NCBI RefSeq assembly: GCF_008973465.1
Contig: NZ_WBXN01000004.1
Coordinates: forward strand, 5,806,501 to 5,870,500
Source of the DNA: Streptomyces sp. SS1-1
Lineage (GTDB): Bacteria; Actinomycetota; Actinomycetes; Streptomycetales; Streptomycetaceae
Direction: 5' to 3'
DNA: 64,000 nucleotides
Position numbers and translations under genes: made by a program. This document shows, one piece after another, positions 8,579 through 15,346 of this stretch. The notes below the pieces were generated by a model that had not been told where the DNA came from, did not search any database, and was given only the letters and a program-made list of their open reading frames with translations. Each line of letters begins with the position of its first letter. Position 1 is the stretch's first letter.

Positions 8579-9946
8579 TCACTCGCCGCCGAGCCAGGCC
8601 CGGAAGCGGGAGAACAGGCCACGCGGGTGAGCGTGTTGGGCGGTTGGCTGAGAATGCGCGGTCGTCGTGTGCTGCGGCACCGAAACGGCCGGCTGCGGCG
8701 CCGCCGAGCGAGCGGATTCGGCCGGGGACGGGCCGGCCGGGCGCGGGGTGAACCGGACGGGCAGCGACGCCAGCGAACGGCTCCACGGCCCCTCTCCCCA
8801 GCTGAGGTCCTTGAAGGGGACGCGCATCTCGAGGTCGGGCAGCCCGTTGAGCAGGCACTCGACGGCACTCACCGCGATCATGAACGCCGGGTCCTTGGCG
8901 GGGCACGCGTGCGGACCGGCACCGAACGCCAGGTGAGCCTTGGCGCTGAGCTGTTCACGGTGCTGCGCCAGCTTCGGATCGGTGTTCGCCGCCGCGAACG
9001 AGATCAGGACGGGGTCGCCCGCCCGCAGGATCCTGCCGCCCAACTGCACGTCGTGCGTGGGGTAGTGGCCGGCGTAGTTGGCGATCGGCGCGAAGTTCCA
9101 CAGCGTCTGCGCGACCGCGTCCTCGACGGGCAGCGCGGCCTGCGCGTCCTCGCTGAGATACAGGGCCGTGCTGGTGCCGATGGCCGCGGCCAGCGGGGCG
9201 GTGCCGCCGGACAGCAGGGTGACCAGCTGGTGCAGGACCTCCTCGTCGCTGAGCCGCGCCGCGTGCTGCATCAGCTTCGTCGTCAGGTCCTCGCCGGGCC
9301 GGCGGTGCTTGAGGGCGATCAGCTCGGCCAGCGCCGTCCCCAGCACCTCGTCGGCACCCGGAGTGCCCTGGAAGATGCCGCTGATGCCGGCGATGACCCG
9401 GTCACCGAGCTCGGGCGGGCAGCCGAACAGCTCGCTGAAGACCAGCAGCGGCAGCGGCATGGCGTACGCGGCCATCAGCTCGGCGTGCCCGAACGCGTCC
9501 GAGCCGAACTGGCTGACCAGGTAGTCCGCCGACTGCTGCACCTTGCGGCGCAGATGCAGCTCGTTGACGGTGGCGAGGCTGTCGACGACCGCCTGCCGCA
9601 GCCGCGCGTGCGCCGCCCCGTCGCTGAACAGGGCGTTCGGGCGGTAGCCCATCATGGGCAGCGCCGGGCTGTCCGCGGGCACCCGCCCCTCGTTGAGCGC
9701 GTTCCAGCGGCGCGAGTCACGGACGAACGACGCCGGGTTCTGCAGGATGAACAGCGCGGCGTCGTAGCTGGTGACCAGCTCGACCTCGACGCCGGGCGCG
9801 ATGTCGACCGGCGCGCTCGGGCCGAGGGAGCGCAGATGGCCGTACGTGGCCTCGGGGTCGGCGGCGAACCCGGGGCCGTACAGCTGCGCGTTGCCGTGCG
9901 CGGGGCACCCGGCGGGTATGCCCCGCGTGGAGTGGGGTTCTTGCAT
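8579..9946 (-). CDS. cvnE: Conservon P450, CYP157-like, without a K-helix ExxR motif
   Basis: A 455-residue P450 directly after the conservon GTPase (9-bp gap containing GGAG). The haem loop FGAGPHACPAKDPAF keeps the cysteine. The K-helix site reads AQTLW instead of ExxR, the loss described for the CYP157 family that accompanies Streptomyces conservons. The I helix reads LLSGGTAPLAAAIG without the usual acid-alcohol pair. After the catalytic domain (about 1-400) comes a roughly 50-residue Pro/Ala/Gln/His-rich tail ending in the amphipathic GLFSRFRAWLGGE. It is probably an atypical oxygenase, or a haem protein acting with CvnA-D at the membrane. The gene name follows conservon convention; CYP subfamily assignment would need alignment. 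Confidence 0.9.
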   Translation of the reverse strand: MQEPHSTRGIPAGCPAHGNAQLYGPGFAADPEATYGHLRSLGPSAPVDIAPGVEVELVTSYDAALFILQNPASFVRDSRRWNALNEGRVPADSPALPMMGYRPNALFSDGAAHARLRQAVVDSLATVNELHLRRKVQQSADYLVSQFGSDAFGHAELMAAYAMPLPLLVFSELFGCPPELGDRVIAGISGIFQGTPGADEVLGTALAELIALKHRRPGEDLTTKLMQHAARLSDEEVLHQLVTLLSGGTAPLAAAIGTSTALYLSEDAQAALPVEDAVAQTLWNFAPIANYAGHYPTHDVQLGGRILRAGDPVLISFAAANTDPKLAQHREQLSAKAHLAFGAGPHACPAKDPAFMIAVSAVECLLNGLPDLEMRVPFKDLSWGEGPWSRSLASLPVRFTPRPAGPSPAESARSAAPQPAVSVPQHTTTAHSQPTAQHAHPRGLFSRFRAWLGGE

Positions 9947-9955
9947 GGCGAGCTC

Positions 9956-10516
9956 CTAGTCGAGCAGGGACATGAGGTGCTGCACGAGGGCGATCAGGGC
10001 CTGGAGCGCCGACTTCTGGTCGCGTACGTCACAGGCCACGACGGGGGTGTCGGGGTGCAGGTTCAGCGCCTCGCGGACTTCGTCGAGGGGGTAGGTGGTG
10101 GCCCCCTCGAAGTGGTTCACGCCGATCGCGTAGGTCAGGCCGAAGCGCTCGACCAGGTCCAGGACCGGGAAGGACTCGTCGAGCCGCTGCGGGTCGACGA
10201 TGAGGAGCGCGCCGAGCGCCCCCCGGGACAGCTCCTCCCACATCTCCTTGAAACGCTCCTGACCGGGCGTTCCGAAGACGTAGAGGACCAGTTCGTCGCT
10301 GAGCGTGATCCGGCCGAAGTCCATGGCGACCGTGGTGGTCGTCTTGTCGGGTGTGCGCGACAGGTCGTCGTAGCCCACACTCGCCTCGGTGATCTCCTCC
10401 TCGGTCTGCAGGGGCTCGATCTCTGAGATGTTGCCGATGTAGGTGGTCTTGCCGACTCCGAAGGGCCCTACGACGAGGACTTTCACCGAGCGCACGTCGT
10501 CTGCGTCCAGGTACAC
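9956..10516 (-). CDS. cvnD: Conservon Ras-like GTPase CvnD
   Basis: A 186-residue small GTPase of the bacterial MglA/CvnD type. The P-loop GPFGVGKTT is at residues 17-25, the switch-II region reads FGTPGQERF (DxxG replaced by TPGQ) and the base-specificity site reads GVNHFE in place of NKxD, as in other CvnD proteins. It is thought to cycle with CvnB (roadblock) and CvnC in a membrane-associated complex on the CvnA sensor. The GTG start lies one base after the cvnC stop codon. The switch-II Gln may support hydrolysis, an inference. Confidence 0.93.
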   Translation of the reverse strand: MYLDADDVRSVKVLVVGPFGVGKTTYIGNISEIEPLQTEEEITEASVGYDDLSRTPDKTTTTVAMDFGRITLSDELVLYVFGTPGQERFKEMWEELSRGALGALLIVDPQRLDESFPVLDLVERFGLTYAIGVNHFEGATTYPLDEVREALNLHPDTPVVACDVRDQKSALQALIALVQHLMSLLD

Positions 10517-10519
10517 GGG

Positions 10520-10906
10520 TTACGCTCCGATGTTCTTCAGGCCTTCGAGGACGGCACTGAGCAGTTCTCGGTCTTTGCTGTCGGCCCGGGGGGCGGGCTT
10601 GCGGACGAGGACCAGACCGCTCTCCTCCAGCTGTGACAGGAGGATGCGCACGATGCCGAGCGGCAGGTGCGTACGGCCGGCGATCTCGGCCACGGCCAGC
10701 ATGCGGTTGGCGACCAGATCCATGATCGCCTTCTCCTCCGGGGCGAGGGTGCGGGCCGTGGCGGCGGTGTCCTTGTGCGCGGTCACCAGGGCGGTGCGCT
10801 CGTACTGCTGGTCGGGCGGCAGGGCGCGGCCGTTGGTGATCACGAAGAACGGGACTAACGCGGACGTCAGTTCCACTTCCGGGTCGGAGTCGTGTGCGTC
10901 AGACAT
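10520..10906 (-). CDS. cvnC: Conservon protein CvnC (DUF742), carries a TTA codon
   Basis: A 128-residue DUF742 protein with the conserved VPFFVITNGRALPPDQQYERTALV start and a winged-helix-like C-terminal half (LAVAEIAGRTHLPLGIVRILLSQLEESGLV). CvnC is the third component of the conservon complex and has been shown in other systems to contact CvnD. Codon 17, at 10858-10856, is TTA. This rare leucine codon points to bldA control of the operon at translation. The start overlaps the end of cvnB by 8 bp. Confidence 0.92.
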   Translation of the reverse strand: MSDAHDSDPEVELTSALVPFFVITNGRALPPDQQYERTALVTAHKDTAATARTLAPEEKAIMDLVANRMLAVAEIAGRTHLPLGIVRILLSQLEESGLVLVRKPAPRADSKDRELLSAVLEGLKNIGA

Positions 10907-11747
10907 CGCTCGGCGCCTCCTGTCGCGGTACGCGCTCCTCGGTCAGCCGGGGCACCACCTCGCCGAGGCGCGTGGTGAACTCCTCGATGTCGGTGTCGTG
11001 TTCGGCCGCCGCGGCGAGCAGGCGGCCGTGGTCACCGGCGATCAGGAAGATCCAGCCGTGCTGGAACTCGATGACGGTCTGCCGCCACTCCGCGCCCGGC
11101 TGCACCCCGGCGAACTGCGAGGTGACCCGGCTGTAGGCGTGGATGCCCATCATGGCGGCGGAGATGGTGTCGACCAGGTCCCGGTCGATCCCGCTGGTCG
11201 CGCCCAGGGGCAGGCCCTCCGCGCCGAGCAGCACGGCGTGCCGGGCACCGTGCACGCCGGAGATCACCTCGTCGAGGTCGGCGAGCACCGAGCCGGAACG
11301 GCCGCCCGCCTCCGCCCCGTTGGAGGCGCCCGCCCCGTGCAGTGACGGTTCCTCGGCGTCGACCCGGGGCGGGGTCGTCAGGTTGTTGCCCAGACGCGCC
11401 ACGAGCCGGTGCATCCGGAAGGAGATCTGCTGGATGTCGACGTCGAGTTCCGCCGCGGCGGCCAGATAGGCCCCCTGGCCGGCCCCGATGAGGAAGATCC
11501 ACCCGTGCGAGAACTCGATGATCGTCTGGTGCCACTGCGGGTCCTGCACCGGTTCGATGAAGCGGGCCGCGGCACGGCTCAGTGCCTGCATGCCGGCCAT
11601 GGCGGCCGAGATGGTCCTCAGGTCGTCGTCGACGAGACCCTGGGTGGCCCCCCGCGAGATGCCGTCAGCGGAGAGCAAGACGGCGTGCCGTGCCTTGGGC
11701 ACGTTGGTCACGATGTCTTCGAGCATCCACGACAGGTCGGTGGTCAT
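10899..11747 (-). CDS. cvnB: Conservon roadblock protein CvnB with two tandem roadblock/LC7 domains
   Basis: CvnB proteins are normally a single roadblock/LC7 domain of about 130-150 residues. This one has 282 residues and clearly contains two: residues about 1-125 (TDLSWMLEDIVTNVPKARHA through EFSHGWIFLIGAGQGAYLAAAAELDVDI) and about 150-270 (VLADLDEVISGVHGARHA through EFQHGWIFLIAGDHGRLLAAAAEHDTDI), joined by a Gly/Ala/Ser linker. The halves align along their whole length, so this is an internal duplication. Roadblock domains dimerise and act as platforms or activators for the GTPase, so a fused pair may form a pseudo-dimer. The ATG overlaps the cvnA stop as ATGA. Confidence 0.92.
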   Translation of the reverse strand: MTTDLSWMLEDIVTNVPKARHAVLLSADGISRGATQGLVDDDLRTISAAMAGMQALSRAAARFIEPVQDPQWHQTIIEFSHGWIFLIGAGQGAYLAAAAELDVDIQQISFRMHRLVARLGNNLTTPPRVDAEEPSLHGAGASNGAEAGGRSGSVLADLDEVISGVHGARHAVLLGAEGLPLGATSGIDRDLVDTISAAMMGIHAYSRVTSQFAGVQPGAEWRQTVIEFQHGWIFLIAGDHGRLLAAAAEHDTDIEEFTTRLGEVVPRLTEERVPRQEAPSDV

Positions 11748-12919
11748 GCGTCTTGGGGCCCTTCAGTGGCTGCGGAATCGAACGTGCGGCCCGAGATGGT
11801 GCCTCGTTGCAGGGCGCCCAGGGCGCCCCGGCTGCGTCCGGAGACGCGACCGGTGTCCTGGGCCGTCCGGGACGGCTGCCGCTGGTCGTCCGGGGAGGCC
11901 GCCCGGGACACGCGTTTGGGCAGACCGTGCACGGTGCGCGGCCGGCTCGGCGCGGACTGGTCGTCACGCACGATGCTCACCGGGGCCGGAGCCTCCTCCA
12001 CGGGGGCCGGCTGCTCCTCCGTCCACAGTTCCTCGGGCAGCAGCACCACGGCACGGACGCCGCCGTACCGGGAGATGCCCGTGACGTCGACCCGGAAGCC
12101 GTACTGGCGGGCGAGCAGGCCGATCAGCGGGAAGCCGAACTTCGGCTGGTTGCCGAGCTGGGAGAGCCGGGGGACGAAGTCGCCGGACAGCAGGGCGGTG
12201 GCCCGCTGGCGCTCCTCGTCGTTCATGCCGACACCGGCGTCGTCGATGACGATGCACAGGTTCTTCTGGATCCGCTGGAACGTCACCTCGATCGGCGCGT
12301 CCTGCTGGGAGAAGCTGGCAGCGTTGTCGAGCAGCTCCGCCACGGCGAGCGCGACCGGGGAGACGGCCGACGCCTTCAGGGCGAAACCGGTCTGCTGCAT
12401 AATCTCGACCCGGCGGAAGTTGCGGATCTGCCCCTGTGCGTTGCGCACCACGTCGTACACGCTGCCCGGCCGGTTGCGGCGGCCGGCCGGCGCGCCGCAG
12501 AGCACGGCGATGCCCTGGGCCTTGCGCTGCATCTGCGCGTTGGCGTGCGTGACCTCGAGGAGTTCGGCGAGGACCGGGTGGTTGCCGTACTTGCCCTGGA
12601 TTCCCTCCAGGACGGTCATCTGCTCGGCGGCCAGGCTCTGCAGGAAGCGGGCGGAACCCTTGAGGACCGCCTTGGTGCTGTCCTCGGCCGCCTCCTCCGC
12701 CTGCCGGATGGTGGTGTCGAACTGGTGCTTGTACCGGGCCAATTCGGCCTGCACCGAGGTGAGGTGGCCCTGTGCCTGAGCGAGCTCCGCCTTCAGCGCC
12801 TGCTCGGCCAGCTGCTTTCTCCTCCCCAGGGCTCTGTTGCGGACGACGAGTGCCACGATCGCTGCGACGGCTATGGCCGTCATCGCAACCAGGCACCACG
12901 CAAGCGCGTCTCGAGACAT
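11744..12919 (-). CDS. cvnA: Conservon sensor kinase-like ATPase CvnA (nitrate/sulfonate sensor type)
   Basis: A 391-residue membrane protein and first gene of the conservon. One transmembrane helix (residues 5-26, AWCLVAMTAIAVAAIVALVV) is followed by a coiled coil (about 30-80). The ATPase domain has an N-box (LAVAELLDNAASFSQ) and G-boxes (DDAGVGM, KFGFPLIGLLARQYG). No phospho-acceptor H-box is apparent. A disordered, basic C-terminal tail follows. In S. coelicolor conservons, CvnA anchors the B-C-D complex in a GPCR-like manner. The start at 12919 is preceded by GGAAAGG; a longer frame to 13066 lacks support. Confidence 0.88.
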   Translation of the reverse strand: MSRDALAWCLVAMTAIAVAAIVALVVRNRALGRRKQLAEQALKAELAQAQGHLTSVQAELARYKHQFDTTIRQAEEAAEDSTKAVLKGSARFLQSLAAEQMTVLEGIQGKYGNHPVLAELLEVTHANAQMQRKAQGIAVLCGAPAGRRNRPGSVYDVVRNAQGQIRNFRRVEIMQQTGFALKASAVSPVALAVAELLDNAASFSQQDAPIEVTFQRIQKNLCIVIDDAGVGMNDEERQRATALLSGDFVPRLSQLGNQPKFGFPLIGLLARQYGFRVDVTGISRYGGVRAVVLLPEELWTEEQPAPVEEAPAPVSIVRDDQSAPSRPRTVHGLPKRVSRAASPDDQRQPSRTAQDTGRVSGRSRGALGALQRGTISGRTFDSAATEGPQDA

Positions 12920-13462
12920 GGAAACCTTTCCCGGCGCATGAAAATGCGGACGTAGACGGATAACTCCCCCGCGAGTACGCACCCACGACAAACCATGCCG
13001 CCTACCCGAGCTCTGTGGCTGCTGAGCGTGCGGACCCCAAGTCAACGCTTGAAGTAAGTGGATCAAGGTCGCAGATGCGGGGATGCTATCACCGGCGTGA
13101 CGGCGCCCGAGAGCGCGCCACCGTTCCTCCGCAAGGCCAACACGCCTTCTGTGGACGGATGTTGCCTGCCGTTCAGCGAGGCGGGTTCATCGGTGGTGGA
13201 GGGCGCCGGCCCCCGGGGCGGCGACGGCCCGGCAGCCCGGTTCCTTCCGGGGCCGTCGGCTCGCCCGCCCGTCGGGCCGGGTGCACGGGTCCACAGCGAC
13301 TCCTTCGCGATGGGGTCCTGAGGCGACTGTCCCCCCGCGCGCGGCATGACGCCGCGTCAGTCTGCCGAAAGTAAGATGATCGTAACAGGTTTCACCCTGT
13401 GTACGGACGCGGGCACAGGTGCATGAAAGCCCACCGGGGGACGGGAGTTCGCCCCGCCGGGC
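12920..13462. other. 543-bp intergenic region upstream of the conservon
   Basis: This holds the conservon promoter on the minus strand, but no convincing -35/-10 pair was found. Short open frames at 13015-13374 (+) and 13063-13347 (-) are rich in Arg, Gly and Pro, match nothing recognised and lack a clear ribosome site. A small inverted repeat ACAGG-TTTCAC-CCTGT lies near 13386-13401 in the most AT-rich part. Confidence 0.4.
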
Positions 13463-14110
13463 TCAGTCCGCGCGGCCCGTCACCGCGACCGTGACGCCGA
13501 GGCCGATCATCGTGCAGCCGCCCGCGCCGCCTATCAGGGACAGCCGGCGGTCGGAGCGGGCGAACCAGGTGCGGGCGGCGGAGGCCGTCAGGCCCCACAG
13601 GGTGTCCGTGACCAGGCCGATGGTGATGGGGACGAGACCGAGCACCAGCATCTGCAACGGCACCCGACCCGCCGAGTGGTCCACGAACTGGGGGAGCACC
13701 GCGGCGAAGAACACCACCCCCTTGGGGTTGGTGACGCCGACGAGCACGCCGTCCAGCAGGGTGCGCAGATCACCGCGCGCCGGCTCCCGTGCCGCGGTGC
13801 CGATCGCCGACGCCTTCAGCTCCCCGCGGTGCCGGAACGCCTGGACCCCGAGCCAGACCAGATAGGCGGCACCGGCCAGCTTCACGGTGAGATAGACGGT
13901 CACGGACCGCTCCACGAGGGAGCCGATCCCGACCGCGACGGCGATCACCAGCAGATAGGAGCCGACGACGTTGCCGAGCGCGGTCGCCACGGCGGTGCGG
14001 CGCCCGTGCGCCAGGGCGCGGCCGATGACGAACAGGACGCTGGGCCCCGGAATCACGATCACCAGCAGCGACATCGCCGCGAACGCCAGCATCCGGTCGG
14101 TGGACACCAT
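13463..14110 (-). CDS. LysE/RhtB family amino-acid exporter
   Basis: A 215-residue membrane protein with the six-helix pattern and signature of LysE-type translocators (VIVIPGPSVLFVIGRALAHG near residue 20, GVLVGVTNPKGVVFFAAVLPQFV near 130). Members export amino acids or derivatives. The ATG at 14110 is preferred because GGTGAGG lies just upstream; an in-frame start at 14143 would add eleven residues with no support. The substrate is unknown. Confidence 0.92.
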   Translation of the reverse strand: MVSTDRMLAFAAMSLLVIVIPGPSVLFVIGRALAHGRRTAVATALGNVVGSYLLVIAVAVGIGSLVERSVTVYLTVKLAGAAYLVWLGVQAFRHRGELKASAIGTAAREPARGDLRTLLDGVLVGVTNPKGVVFFAAVLPQFVDHSAGRVPLQMLVLGLVPITIGLVTDTLWGLTASAARTWFARSDRRLSLIGGAGGCTMIGLGVTVAVTGRAD

Positions 14111-14206
14111 GACCTCACCCCCACATCCCTGCCGGTGGCTCATTCAAACAGGAGCCACCGACAACGGACAGGGGGGCGGAACGCCGGCCGGGAGAACGGC
14201 ATGGAC

Positions 14207-14250
14207 AGGGGGCGTTGCGGGCCGCTCGTGGAGGCCCGCAACGCCCCCTG
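14207..14250 (-). terminator. Hairpin terminator after the trypsin gene
   Basis: A perfect 15-bp stem (CAGGGGGCGTTGCGG at 14207-14221 pairing with 14236-14250) with a 14-nt loop lies 16 bp past the protease stop codon on the minus strand. Confidence 0.75.
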
Positions 14251-14265
14251 GTCTGTGGTTCCCGG

Positions 14266-15054
14266 CTAGGACCGGACCTGGTCGGTCACCTCGCCCGAGA
14301 ACGTGGTCAGCCGGGTGTACACACCCGGGTACCCCGCCTGGGCGCAGCCCTCGCCCCAGGACGTTATCCCTGCCAGGACGCCCCCGATGAGCAGGGGACC
14401 GCCGCTGTCGCCCTGGCAGGAGTCGACGCCGCCGGACGTCTTCCCGGCGCAGACCATGTCGGAGGCGACATAGTCCGAGCCGTACGAGCCGGCGCAACTC
14501 GAGTCGGACACCGTGGGCACGGTGGCCGTCCGCAACGGGTTGGAGGAACTGCCGCCCGACGACGTGGTGCCCCAGCCGAGGATGCGGGCGCTGGTGCCGG
14601 CCGCGTACACCCCCGTGTCCGAGGAGCCGACGTACCCGGCGGTGGCGTACGGCATCGACGTCGACAGGGTCAGCACGGCCACGTCGTCGCCCCTGGTGGC
14701 CGTGGTGTAGTCGGGGTGCACCCAGATCCGGCTGACCTTGGCGACGGTGCCGTCGGTGCCGTTCAGATAGGTGCGGCCGCCGACGACCCGCACGTCACCG
14801 GGGCTCTCGCCGGCCATGCAGTGGGCGGCCGTGACGACCTTGGTGGGGGAGACCAGCGTCCCGCCGCAGAACTGGTTCTGTGAGGCGTCCGTGATCTGCA
14901 TCATGAACGGGTACGCGGACGTCGTGGTCGTGGTCCCGCCGACGATGCGGGTGGACGCGGCCTCGGCGGTGGGGGCGGTGAGCAGAGTGGCCGCCGCGGC
15001 GGCGGCCACCGCCGTGACGACGGCGGTCCTTCTGGCACGGGTGAGCCCGGACAA
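14266..15054 (-). CDS. Secreted trypsin-like serine protease (S1 family)
   Basis: A chymotrypsin-fold protease preceded by a Tat/Sec-type signal (TRARRTAVVTAVAAAAAATLL, cleavage near AEA). The mature N-terminus is RIVGGTTTTT, typical of trypsins activated by cleavage before Ile. The catalytic triad is visible: His in TAAHC, Asp in GDDVAVL, Ser in SCQGDSGGP. The Asp in VDSCQGDSGG six residues before the Ser marks trypsin-like Arg/Lys specificity. The secreted enzyme of about 230 residues resembles Streptomyces trypsin (SprT). A TTG start at 15054 is chosen because GAGGAG lies 6 bp upstream; the frame itself opens at 15288, but those residues look untranslated. Confidence 0.88.
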   Translation of the reverse strand: MSGLTRARRTAVVTAVAAAAAATLLTAPTAEAASTRIVGGTTTTTSAYPFMMQITDASQNQFCGGTLVSPTKVVTAAHCMAGESPGDVRVVGGRTYLNGTDGTVAKVSRIWVHPDYTTATRGDDVAVLTLSTSMPYATAGYVGSSDTGVYAAGTSARILGWGTTSSGGSSSNPLRTATVPTVSDSSCAGSYGSDYVASDMVCAGKTSGGVDSCQGDSGGPLLIGGVLAGITSWGEGCAQAGYPGVYTRLTTFSGEVTDQVRS

Positions 15055-15346
15055 GGAGACTCCTCGGTGGGGGGATGGCCGGTGGGGGGTTCGCGCGGGC
15101 ACGGGTCTCGGTGGGGCCGGGGGACCGACCCCGTGTGCCCGGCGAGCGGCACACCCACAAGGTAGGTCCCGGCTGATCCCCTTCCCAATGAGGGAACCCC
15201 CTAAGGGAGTTGGGCAGGGAAAACCCTCGGTCGTGCCGGGTAAACCGGGCCGCGCCGACGCAATGGGGTGAACTCCGCCCGAACACACCGGCGAACCCGC
15301 GCCGTACGACGCACGGGGCCCTTCGCCGGGTTGGTCACGACCTGGG

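Noticed and set aside
12920..13462. Short open frames as small genes upstream of the conservon
   Set aside because: Arg/Gly/Pro-rich translations in both strands, no ribosome site, no recognised product.
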